Program-made: the position numbers and the translations under genes
Notes under the pieces: generated by a model
What the model saw: only the letters and a program-made list of their open reading frames with translations
What the model was told of the DNA's origin: nothing
The model's database searches: none
Source of the DNA: Allosphingosinicella deserti
GTDB lineage: Bacteria > Pseudomonadota > Alphaproteobacteria > Sphingomonadales > Sphingomonadaceae
Direction: 5' to 3'
DNA: 64,000 nt
Assembly (NCBI RefSeq): GCF_003012735.1
Contig: NZ_PXYI01000009.1
Coordinates: 1-64,000, forward strand
Shown: one piece after another, positions 37,197-47,898 of the stretch
Layout: each line of letters starts with the position of its first letter
How positions within the stretch are numbered: position 1 is the first letter of the stretch

Positions 37197-37273
37197 TGGT
37201 CGGGGAGATAGGATTCGAACCTACGGCCCCCTGGTCCCAAACCAGGTGCGCTACCAGACTGCGCCACTCCCCG
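37197..37273 (-). tRNA. tRNA-Pro (anticodon TGG)
   Basis: 77 nt on the minus strand. The acceptor stem CGGGGAG pairs with CTCCCCG, discriminator A and CCA are encoded. The anticodon stem-loop CCTGG-TTTGGGA-CCAGG gives TGG, and the T-arm is GTAGGTTCGAATCCTAT. It serves the CCA-type proline codons. Confidence 0.96.
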
Positions 37274-37379
37274 ACGCGCGCCCCCTTTAGCAGGCAGTCT
37301 GCCTGTGGCAAACTCAAAGCGGACCAGCAGGCGCTTCGGTCTGCGCCGCAGATGCGCTTCTGAAGCGTCCGCGTGCGGG

Positions 37380-37454
37380 TGGTGGGCCCGGCAGGATTCG
37401 AACCCGCAACCTAGCCGTTATGAGCGGCCGGCTCTACCATTGAGCTACAGGCCC
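37380..37454 (-). tRNA. tRNA with CAT anticodon (Ile2 or elongator Met)
   Basis: 75 nt on the minus strand. Acceptor GGGCCTG with CGGGCCC, discriminator A and encoded CCA. The anticodon loop CTCATAA gives CAT. The general resemblance to E. coli tRNA-Ile2 (TAGCTCA, CTCATAA, then a similar variable region) makes isoleucine-2 (lysidine-modified CAU) the better guess, but elongator methionine cannot be excluded. It is not the initiator: the three G-C pairs of the initiator anticodon stem are absent. Confidence 0.85.
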
Positions 37455-37534
37455 ATATCCCGGCTCGGCCCTGCGATTAGCGGAGCCTCCGCGGTCTTGG
37501 CAAGCGAGCAGGCGCCGAACCGCGGTGCTTTCGA

Positions 37535-39193
37535 TCAGCGCCTTCGCCCTGTCGAAAGCTCAGCCGGATCTTCAGGCGGCAGGAACAGGAAGAAGCGCTC
37601 TTCGCCAACCACGAGAGCGCCGCCCACCGCCTCGGCAAGATTACGGACCAAACGCAGGGCAAAGCCAAGACCGAGCGCGGGAGCTCCGGGCCAATCGCCG
37701 TCCGGGCTGTAGCCGGGGTCGAGCAGCGCACGCTCGTCGAGGCCGTCGATTGCGTGCGGTCGGTCTATGGCGAGACAGAGCATCCGTTGCCCGCCCATCA
37801 TGCCCATCCCCATGGTCGCAGCAATGACCTCGCCTTCCTGGGCGAGGCCGATGGTCGCCGCGAGCATGCGGGCGAACATCCGCTCGGCGGCGGCGAGCTC
37901 GACCCGTGCCGACGGCAGATTCTTCTCGATCTCTATGGCGATGCGGCTGCCCCGCTGCCGGGCGACTCGTTCATAGGCATCGTGGAGCCGGCAGAGCAGC
38001 GAGACCGCATCCACCGGCGCTTGCTCGAACTGGATCACCTGAGTTTCGATTCGCGCCGCGGTGTCGAGATCGTCGACGGCGGAAAGCAGCCGACTAGCTT
38101 GCTCCATGATTTCCGAGGCGCGATCGCGATAGCTCGACGCCGCCGGACCCATATATTGCCCGTCGATCATCTCCGCAAAGCCGACGATGGCGTTGAGCGG
38201 CGTCCGGAGCTCGTGAATGAGCTGGCGCAGCGAATCGGCCGGCAGGTTGGTCCCGAACACGCCGTTGCGGCCGGCGACAGCGTCGGGATGCGCGACTTCG
38301 TCGACCCGCGGGCGGCGCGCGCTACCGCGATAGCCGAGGAAGCTGCCCTGGACGGGGTCGAAGAAGGGCACCCCGGAGATCCGCCAATCGCCCGACACCT
38401 CGCCGGTGCCGGCAACGCTGAAGCGCGCATCCCGAAATGGCGTCCGCTTCTCGAATGCGCCAGCGGCCTGGCCATCGACTCCGAAGACGCCGCGATCGGC
38501 GATGGAAGCGATGCTCTGGCCGATCAGCGCGCCGCGCGGGGCGCCTTCTACCCAGACGATGATGCCGTCGGTGCTGGTCTCCCATTGGAAATCGCCGGTG
38601 GCGAGCGGCTGTGCCGGCGAACCGACTGTCACTGGCGCCGCAGCCTCCCGCTGGCGGCGGAAATTCTCGATCCGGGCAACCAGGTCCCGGATCTGTGTCT
38701 CGCCGACTTCGAGCGACGGCGCTCGGACGTCCACCGCGGCAATCGGCGTAACGGAACCGGAGAGCGCGAAATCGGATGGGCCGAAGCTTGCCAGCGCATG
38801 TTCGACATCCGGGCCGAGATCACGACGGTGGCGAAGGAGGGCGCGGGCCGTCGGTGTCAGGCTGGGCAGCAAGGCGATCCATTCGTCGCGGGTCAGCAAT
38901 GCGCCCGAGATCAGCGGCCCGGCGACCACCGGTTTGTCCTCGGCAAAGAACGCGACGATCGTGGTCGAGACCCTGCGGCCCGAGAAGCTGCGCGCGGTTG
39001 CGCAGCGCGTGTCCGACGGGATGTCCAGGCGCCGCGCGCGCAGCCAGTCCAGCGCCTGCAGTGCCTGATCGCTGAGGCGAACGCCTCGGCGTTGAGCGAT
39101 AAGATCGACAAGCTGGCGCCACTTGGCCGCCAGGGCAGCGGGATTTCCCTCCCCCTGGCCCAGCACCGTCGCAATCATGTCGTCGAAGCGCAT
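37535..39193 (-). CDS. Soluble PAS histidine kinase with degenerate ATPase domain
   Basis: 552-aa cytoplasmic protein with no transmembrane helix. The N-terminal third is helical, followed by a PAS-like domain (about 200-300) and a HisKA domain with a proper H-box IHELRTPLNAIVGFAEM (His327). The ATP-binding domain is badly eroded: the N-box asparagine region reads ERMFARMLAATIGLA and the DxGxG box reads AIDRPHAIDGL. Only a G2-like GLGFALRLVRNLAEAVGG remains. It may be a phosphatase, a phosphotransfer module or a structural partner, with little or no kinase activity. It has no neighbouring response regulator. The start ATG 39193 is the only good one in the region. Confidence 0.85.
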   Translation of the reverse strand: MRFDDMIATVLGQGEGNPAALAAKWRQLVDLIAQRRGVRLSDQALQALDWLRARRLDIPSDTRCATARSFSGRRVSTTIVAFFAEDKPVVAGPLISGALLTRDEWIALLPSLTPTARALLRHRRDLGPDVEHALASFGPSDFALSGSVTPIAAVDVRAPSLEVGETQIRDLVARIENFRRQREAAAPVTVGSPAQPLATGDFQWETSTDGIIVWVEGAPRGALIGQSIASIADRGVFGVDGQAAGAFEKRTPFRDARFSVAGTGEVSGDWRISGVPFFDPVQGSFLGYRGSARRPRVDEVAHPDAVAGRNGVFGTNLPADSLRQLIHELRTPLNAIVGFAEMIDGQYMGPAASSYRDRASEIMEQASRLLSAVDDLDTAARIETQVIQFEQAPVDAVSLLCRLHDAYERVARQRGSRIAIEIEKNLPSARVELAAAERMFARMLAATIGLAQEGEVIAATMGMGMMGGQRMLCLAIDRPHAIDGLDERALLDPGYSPDGDWPGAPALGLGFALRLVRNLAEAVGGALVVGEERFFLFLPPEDPAELSTGRRR

Positions 39194-39319
39194 CGTCCTC
39201 AGCTCACGCGAATGGCCGGCACCTGTGGCCGATAGAGGTTAACAAGGCTCACACAATGGGGGAAGCGGACATTTGGGCCTTTGCGACCCGCCGCGGCCCG
39301 CTGCGGGAAAAATTGCGAC

Positions 39320-39355
39320 GAAGAAGGGCGCCGGATCGCTCCGGCGCCCTTCTTC
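39320..39355 (-). terminator. Strong hairpin downstream of the TPR genes
   Basis: A perfect 16-bp stem (GAAGAAGGGCGCCGGA with its complement) around a TCGC loop lies 16 bases after the stop of the minus-strand TPR gene. On the minus strand a T-run (AATTTTT) follows about 6 bases later. As the kinase gene end is on the same strand much further away, it most likely terminates the TPR transcripts. Confidence 0.8.
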
Positions 39356-39371
39356 TTCTCAGTCGGAGGAA

Positions 39372-40598
39372 TCAGCCGCGTTGCGCGAGCCACGCCACCC
39401 ACAGGTTCGCGACCTGGCTGCGCAGCCCGGTGACCGACTTGAAGGCGGTTTCCGCTTCCGCGCGGTTGCCGCCGCGCGCGAGCGCGATCCCGAGCCGGGT
39501 GTTGACCATGTTGGCATCGACGCCGCCCTTCTGGAGCGCAAGCCGGTACAGCTCGGCAGCCTTGGTGTAGTCGCCATAGCCTGCATAGATGCCCGCGAGA
39601 TTGGCCGCCAGCTGGCCGTTGGCCGCGCTCCGGGCCTTCGGCTCAACCCCCGGCAAGGCGGCCTTGTCTTCGGCGACGCGGCTGTTGACCTTGGTCAGCA
39701 AGGCCGAGTGCCCAGGACCGGACTTGCCCGAGCGGGCCGCCGCCTCGAGAACCGCCTTGGCCTCGCCCCAGTTACGATTGTAATCGAGATACTCGGCGAG
39801 GCGCAGATACTCGCCGCTCTCGAGAGATCCGCTGTCCTGCATGAGGCGCATCAGATCGACGTAGGCTTCCTCGTCCTTGGCAATCGCGGGGACCGAGATC
39901 GACACGAGGTTCTTGAAGTTCTCCGCGCTCGGATAAGCCTGCTGGACCTCGGTTGCGAGCTGGTTGGAGAGGGCAGCGTTCTTCTGCTTGTACGCGATGC
40001 CGAGAGCATTGCGGTACCAGGCTTCAGGCGGCTTCTGGCCCGCGGCCTTGCTCAGGCCAATCGCCTTCTGGAGGAGAGCAAGTGCCTCGCCTTCCTTCTT
40101 GAGCTCGATCTTGGCGCGGGCGAGGTTGACGACGCTGTCGAGATCGTTGGGATTGGCGGCGATCTTCTGCGCGTAGAAGGTCTCGGCGGCAGCGAAATCG
40201 CCGCTCTCGACGGCATTTCCCGCAAGGTAGGTCTGGAGCTGCGTGGTTTCCGTGGCATCGGCGCCACCGCTGGCCAGGATCGCTTCGACGGCGGCGCGTT
40301 GCGCGTCCTTGTTGTTTTCCTCGGTCGCGCGCTGCAGGCGGAACTTGGCGATGACATATTTGTCGTCGGTGTTCTTCGCCACGGCCTGGGCCGCCGCAAG
40401 CTTCTCCGGAAAGTCTGCCGCCTTCTCGTTGAGCGACTTCTGCAGCGCAGCGATGGCGTTCTGGGCCTCCTTGCTGAGCTTGAACTTGCGCTGCGATGCT
40501 TCGGCCTTCTGGCCACTGTCCTGCGCAACGGCCGGAGCCGCGGCGGCGCCGCCGACGATCAGCGAGACGGCGATCGCAAGGCTGGAAACGAACTTCAT
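39372..40598 (-). CDS. Exported TPR-repeat protein (paralogue of the neighbour)
   Basis: 408-aa periplasmic protein with a signal peptide (MKFVSSLAIAVSLIVGGAAA, cleavage near AVAQ) and a chain of tetratricopeptide-like helical repeats, clearest at the C-terminus: GIYAGYGDYTKAAELYRLAL, then VNTRLGIALARGGNRAEAET. TPR proteins are protein-protein scaffolds; no catalytic motif is present. The C-terminal 60 residues match the next protein at most positions (for example LYRLALQKGGVDANMVNTRL versus LYRTALQKGGIDPNVGNTRL), so the two genes are a tandem duplication. The same ending LAQRG/LAQRA is seen in both. Function unknown. Confidence 0.85.
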   Translation of the reverse strand: MKFVSSLAIAVSLIVGGAAAAPAVAQDSGQKAEASQRKFKLSKEAQNAIAALQKSLNEKAADFPEKLAAAQAVAKNTDDKYVIAKFRLQRATEENNKDAQRAAVEAILASGGADATETTQLQTYLAGNAVESGDFAAAETFYAQKIAANPNDLDSVVNLARAKIELKKEGEALALLQKAIGLSKAAGQKPPEAWYRNALGIAYKQKNAALSNQLATEVQQAYPSAENFKNLVSISVPAIAKDEEAYVDLMRLMQDSGSLESGEYLRLAEYLDYNRNWGEAKAVLEAAARSGKSGPGHSALLTKVNSRVAEDKAALPGVEPKARSAANGQLAANLAGIYAGYGDYTKAAELYRLALQKGGVDANMVNTRLGIALARGGNRAEAETAFKSVTGLRSQVANLWVAWLAQRG

Positions 40599-40640
40599 GT
40601 CAAACTCTCCTGGGGGGAAGATGAGAAATCAAAGGCGGGT

Positions 40641-41873
40641 TCAGGCGCGCTGCGCAAGCCAGACGCGCCACAGGGCGGCAAGATCGCCGCGCGTGCCGCT
40701 TACCGTCTGAAAGGCCGTATCGGCCTCAGGCCGATTGCCAGCAAGCGCAAGGGCGATGCCGAGCCGGGTGTTGCCGACATTGGGATCGATCCCGCCCTTC
40801 TGCAGTGCCGTCCGATAAAGATCGGCAGCGACGCCATACTCTCCGAAGCTGAGATACTGATCACCCGCCTCGAGCGCTGCAGTTCCGGTCGCCGCCGATG
40901 CCGCGGCAGTGCGCAGCGCGGCGAGTTTGGTCTTCGCGGTGGTCGCCTTTTTCTTCGACGTGGCGATGGCTTCCTTGAAGGTCGCCTTGGCGGGATCGAC
41001 CATCCGGTCGCTGACTCCCTCCTGGAACACCGACTGCGCTTCACCGGGCAGGTTGGCGCCGTCGAAGGCCTGGGCCGCGTCGAAATAGTCGCGCTCGCCG
41101 GCGAGAGCCCTGGAAAGACGCTGCAGACGGGTAGCATCAAGAGTCGTCGCCGAATCTGGTTTGGCATAATCGCGATAGAGAAGAACCGCGTCGCGCCAAT
41201 TCTGCGCACTGGGATAAGCGGCGACCAAGGCACGACTGAACTTGATCGCCTGCGGCGCCATCGCATTCATCGTCGCAAGGGTCAGGCCCCGGCGATACCA
41301 GGCTTCCGGAGCTTTCTGCCCGGTTGCTGCCTGCATTTCGATCGCCCGATCGATCAGCGCCACGGCATCTTCATTCTTGCGCAGATCAAGCTTCACCCGC
41401 GCGAGCGCGATCGCCCCGTCCGGAGTCGGCGCAAGTTCGAGGGCGCGCGTGAGCGAGGCCTCGGCCCGTTCCCGCTTGCGGGCGAAGGATGCCAGCACGC
41501 CTTGAGTGGCATAAAGCGGCGCCTGCTCGGCGGCGGGGATACGGCCGCTGGCAAGCAGTGCCTCGACGGCGCTACTCTGGAGCGCGACATTGTTGGTCTC
41601 GCGGCCGAGGCGCAGCTGCAATCCGGCAAGCTGGTATCGCGCGTCGGCCCCGCGGGCAGCGGACTGAGCGGTCGTCAGGGCGGCGCTCGCGGCGCTGTAA
41701 TTCCGGGCCTGAAGCGCCGCCTCCACCGCGGAGAGGGATGTCCGCTCCTCCAGGGTAAAGCTTGGCCCCGTATAAGGCGGCTTCTTCTTGGCATCGGCCG
41801 GTCCGGTGGCGACGACGGAGGCTGTGCCAAGCGCGAGGATGATCCCTAGGGCGAGCCTGGAAACCGAAGCCAT
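40641..41873 (-). CDS. Exported TPR-repeat protein (upstream paralogue)
   Basis: 410-aa paralogue of the downstream gene. It starts with a signal peptide (MASVSRLALGIILALGTASV) and has TPR-like repeats, including ALQARNYSAASAALTTAQSA, EAWYRRGLTLATMN and YGVAADLYRTALQKGG. ATG 41873 was chosen because AGGAGG lies 10 bases upstream, and the frame upstream has no family similarity. The gap to the second gene is 42 bases, so the two are probably co-transcribed. Residues are basic around KKKPPYTGPSF after the signal peptide. Function unknown. Confidence 0.85.
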   Translation of the reverse strand: MASVSRLALGIILALGTASVVATGPADAKKKPPYTGPSFTLEERTSLSAVEAALQARNYSAASAALTTAQSAARGADARYQLAGLQLRLGRETNNVALQSSAVEALLASGRIPAAEQAPLYATQGVLASFARKRERAEASLTRALELAPTPDGAIALARVKLDLRKNEDAVALIDRAIEMQAATGQKAPEAWYRRGLTLATMNAMAPQAIKFSRALVAAYPSAQNWRDAVLLYRDYAKPDSATTLDATRLQRLSRALAGERDYFDAAQAFDGANLPGEAQSVFQEGVSDRMVDPAKATFKEAIATSKKKATTAKTKLAALRTAAASAATGTAALEAGDQYLSFGEYGVAADLYRTALQKGGIDPNVGNTRLGIALALAGNRPEADTAFQTVSGTRGDLAALWRVWLAQRA

Positions 41874-42072
41874 AATCGAAAAGCCTCCTGATGAACGCCC
41901 CTCGGCGAAGGCCGCCTTGGGTAAGGCGGGCTCTACTATCGCCAATCGTGGTGCGTTTCTAGCGTTCGGGCGCTGAACCCCCGTTGAACCGTTAACCATC
42001 GGAATTGCCACCTAATCCAAAGCGATCGGCGTGCGTTTGACAGGCGCGCCAACGGATCGCTAACCGCACCCG

Positions 42073-42831
42073 ATGCTCGCAGTCATTTCACCTGCCAAGA
42101 CGCTCGATTACAAGCGTCCTCTGCCCCCACTCGACCCGACCGAGCCTCGCTTCGCCGAGGAAGCGGCGACGCTTGCCGCCGCTGCTGCCAAGCTGTCGAA
42201 GAACAAGCTCGGCGCATTGATGCACATCTCCGAGACCTTGGCCGCGCTGAACGTTGAGCGGTACCGCGGTTTCGCCGAGCAGCCCACCCGCCCGGCAATC
42301 TATGCCTTTGCGGGAGACGTCTACACCGGCTTCGAAGTGCACAGCATTGGTGAAGACGCGGTGTTCTTCGCACAGGATCACCTGCGCATCCTCTCCGGCC
42401 TCTATGGCCTTCTGCGCCCGCTCGACGAAATCCGTCCCTATCGGCTGGAAATGGGCACTAGATGGGCACCCGGCCGCACCCCTAATCTCTATAAGTTCTG
42501 GCAGAACCGCATTGCCGATCGCCTCGCCGCCGACCTTCTGCAGACGGGTGACAATACGGTGATCAATCTCGCCAGCAAGGAATATTGGCAGGCCGTCGAA
42601 GGCAAGCTGCCGGCCGACATCCGCGTCATCGAGATCGATTTTCGGGAAGACGGTCCGAACGGCCTGCGGTTCAACAGCTTTGCCGCCAAGCGCGCACGGG
42701 GCATGATGGCGCGCTACATGTGCGAGCACCGGCTCACCGACCCCGTCCAGCTCAAGGATTTCGACAGCGACGGCTACGCATTCGATCCGCAGAATAGCGA
42801 CGATGCGCGCTGGCGTTTCCACCGCGGCTAA
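42073..42831 (+). CDS. yaaA: Peroxide stress protein YaaA
   Basis: 252-aa DUF328/UPF0246 protein. E. coli YaaA lowers intracellular free iron during hydrogen peroxide stress. Diagnostic segments are LAVISPAKTLDYKRP at the N-terminus, AIYAFAGDVYTGF, LRILSGLYGLLRPLDEIRPY, RLEMGTRWAPGRTPNLYKFW, INLASKEYWQAV and a C-terminal RARGMMARYM. The length is normal. The 200 bases before it hold no gene, so it probably has its own promoter; a TTGACA is visible about 40 bases upstream of the ATG. gyrA follows after 128 bases. Confidence 0.94.
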   Translation: MLAVISPAKTLDYKRPLPPLDPTEPRFAEEAATLAAAAAKLSKNKLGALMHISETLAALNVERYRGFAEQPTRPAIYAFAGDVYTGFEVHSIGEDAVFFAQDHLRILSGLYGLLRPLDEIRPYRLEMGTRWAPGRTPNLYKFWQNRIADRLAADLLQTGDNTVINLASKEYWQAVEGKLPADIRVIEIDFREDGPNGLRFNSFAAKRARGMMARYMCEHRLTDPVQLKDFDSDGYAFDPQNSDDARWRFHRG

Positions 42832-42959
42832 AGGCGGCCTTGTCAGCTTGCGCGCGCGTACGCACGCGCGGGTGGCGCTCGCCGGAAACAGCCGCTAGGG
42901 TCCGTCCACATTCTTCCAGTCGTCCGCACGGGCGCATCACGCAGCAACAGGAACAGTAA

Positions 42960-45683
<2,724 letters not shown>

Positions 45684-45696
45684 GGACGGCAGCCCT

Positions 45697-46086
45697 TTAC
45701 TCCTCCCGGTAGCAGGCGGCTTCGACCTTGATGCCATCGGGATCGTGCGCGAAAGCCGCATAGTAAGTCGGGCCATAGTGCGGCCGCAGCCGGGGGGCGC
45801 CGTTGTCGCGCCCCCCGGCTGCAAACGCGGCCGCGTGAAACCGCATTCACCTGGGTGCGGGTGACTGCCCGAGAGGCGATTCGGGTGCCCTCGCCCACCC
45901 GTTCGTTGTCGCTCATTCAGAAGAAGCGATTGTTCTCGAGTCCAAAGCCCGGCGCGGTGCCTTGGCTCCCGGTCTCACCCGGGCCGACCTCCATGATCAG
46001 AGTATGCCGAGCGGCGCCAAAGCTGCCTCGTAGAAGCGGCGCGAGCGGGCGAGATCCGAAACGGCAAGACCGATGTGGTCCAACAC
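45697..46086 (-). pseudogene. Decayed VOC (glyoxalase/bleomycin-resistance-like) gene
   Basis: On the minus strand a full-length VOC-fold gene is broken in several places. It starts with AGGAGG and GTG 46086 and reads [20 protein letters not shown], then ALAPLGI. A 1-base loss shifts the frame to LIMEVGPGETGSQGT. A stop (TGA, where the family has Trp after RFF) breaks the chain, and GEGTRIASRAVTRTQVNA follows. A 1-base gain shifts again to AAAFAAGGRDNGAPRLRPHY and PTYYAAFAHDPDGIKVEA, which ends CYREE at TAA 45697. The intact form would be about 130 aa, a metal-dependent VOC dioxygenase or isomerase fold. It lies between gyrA and trmFO. Confidence 0.8.
45786..45822. repeat. Perfect 15-bp GC-rich inverted repeat
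   Basis: GCAGCCGGGGGGCGC and its exact complement flank the 7-base loop CGTTGTC. It lies inside the VOC pseudogene, where the conserved residues GGRDNGAPRLR happen to be coded by self-complementary codons. It is 103 bases after the gyrA stop, has no T-run, and may or may not help end the gyrA transcript. Confidence 0.7.
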
Positions 46087-46126
46087 GCCTTTCTCCTCCT
46101 GGTCAAAGCGACTATCGCACGCCCAA

Positions 46127-47491
46127 ATGACACATCAAATTCATATCATCGGCGGCGGCCTCGCCGGAACGGAGGCCGCCTGGCAGCTGGCGGAAGCGGG
46201 CATGAAGGTGCGCCTTTCGGAAATGCGCGGCACCGGCGAGCGAAGCCCGGCGCATCAGACGGACGGGCTCGCCGAACTGGTCTGCTCCAATTCGTTTCGC
46301 TCCGACGATGCCGAGCATAATGCGGTGGGGCTCCTCCACTCGGAAATGCGGGCGCTCGGATCGGTGATCATGGCCTGCGCCGATGCGCACAAGGTCCCCG
46401 CCGGCTCCGCCCTCGCAGTCGACCGCGACGGCTTCTCGGAAGCGGTGACGCAGCGGCTGCTGGCGCATCCCAACATCGAGATCGTCCGCGAGCGAGTGGA
46501 TGCTCTGCCCGCCTCCGGCCCAACGATCGTCGCCACAGGACCGCTGACTGCGATGGCCCTGGCCGAGTCGATCGGTGCCGCGACCGGATCCGATGCGCTC
46601 GCTTTCTTCGACGCGATCGCGCCGATCGTGCATCGCGACAGCATCGACATGGATGTCGCCTGGATGGCGTCGCGGTGGGACAAATCGGGTGCCGACGGAG
46701 GCGACGGCAAGGATTACATCAACTGTCCCATGACCAAGGAGCAGTATCTCGCATTCCACCAGGATCTTCTCCATGGCGAGAAGACCGAATTCCGCGAGTG
46801 GGAAAAGGACACGCCCTATTTCGAAGGGTGCATGCCGATTGAAGTGATGGCCGAGCGCGGCGTCGATACGCTCCGCTATGGACCGATGAAGCCGGTCGGG
46901 CTCGACGATCCCAGAACCGGGCGGTGGCCATATGCCGTCGTCCAACTCCGCCAGGACAATGCGCTTGGCACCTTGTGGAATATGGTCGGCTTCCAGACCA
47001 AGCTCAAATATGCCGAGCAGGTTCGGCTCTTCCGGACCATCCCGGGGCTTGAGAATGCGGAATTCGCTCGGCTCGGCGGCCTTCACCGCAACACCTTCAT
47101 CAATTCCCCGCAATTGCTCGATCGCACGCTGCGGCTCAAGAAAGCGCTGCACATCCGCTTTGCCGGCCAGATCACCGGCTGCGAAGGCTATGTGGAATCC
47201 TCCGCGGTCGGCTTGTTGGCCGGGCGCTTCGCCGCGGCGGAGTTGCTGGGGCAGATGTTGGCGCCGCCGCCTGTCGAGACTGCGCTCGGGGCCTTGCTCG
47301 GCCACATCACGGGCGGGGCGGAAGTCGATCTTTACCAGCCGATGAACGTCAATTTCGGCCTGTTCCCGCCGGTCGAAGGCAAGGCGAAAAAGGCCAATCG
47401 TAAGCGCCTCTACACGTTGCGCGCCGAGCAGGCGTTCGATCGCTGGCTCGGACGCGCACCGGTCGAAAAGCAAAAGGAGGATGCGGCCTGA
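46127..47491 (+). CDS. trmFO: Folate-dependent tRNA (uracil-5-)-methyltransferase TrmFO
   Basis: FAD protein of 454 aa that uses methylenetetrahydrofolate to methylate U54 in the tRNA T-loop. FAD-binding motif [17 protein letters not shown] at the N-terminus, then [34 protein letters not shown] (catalytic Cys region), [25 protein letters not shown] and a C-terminal [23 protein letters not shown] 46127 begins the conserved [11 protein letters not shown]. The frame is open further upstream, but that is the divergent 5' end of the VOC remnant. The 3' end carries the trxA terminator hairpin. Confidence 0.96.
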   Translation: MTHQIHIIGGGLAGTEAAWQLAEAGMKVRLSEMRGTGERSPAHQTDGLAELVCSNSFRSDDAEHNAVGLLHSEMRALGSVIMACADAHKVPAGSALAVDRDGFSEAVTQRLLAHPNIEIVRERVDALPASGPTIVATGPLTAMALAESIGAATGSDALAFFDAIAPIVHRDSIDMDVAWMASRWDKSGADGGDGKDYINCPMTKEQYLAFHQDLLHGEKTEFREWEKDTPYFEGCMPIEVMAERGVDTLRYGPMKPVGLDDPRTGRWPYAVVQLRQDNALGTLWNMVGFQTKLKYAEQVRLFRTIPGLENAEFARLGGLHRNTFINSPQLLDRTLRLKKALHIRFAGQITGCEGYVESSAVGLLAGRFAAAELLGQMLAPPPVETALGALLGHITGGAEVDLYQPMNVNFGLFPPVEGKAKKANRKRLYTLRAEQAFDRWLGRAPVEKQKEDAA

Positions 47492-47505
47492 GCCGCATCC
47501 TCCTT
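47474..47505 (-). terminator. Terminator hairpin for trxA, overlapping the trmFO 3' end
   Basis: A 14-bp perfect stem (AAGGAGGATGCGGC and complement) around a CTGA loop contains the trmFO stop codon. Read on the minus strand, it lies 25 bases after the trxA stop and is followed by TTTGCTTTTCG, a proper T-rich tail. On the plus strand no T-run follows. Confidence 0.75.
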
Positions 47506-47529
47506 GGTCGGCCTAAACGGCAATTCTGA

Positions 47530-47850
<321 letters not shown>

Positions 47851-47898
47851 TGCAGTCTCCTGAAGTTGACCCTGATGTAAGGAGCCCGGTGCGCCGTC

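Noticed and set aside
39273-41849. Plus-strand open frame of about 858 codons opposite the TPR genes
   Set aside because: Shadow of the two minus-strand TPR genes; no recognisable motif, and it starts inside the terminator region.
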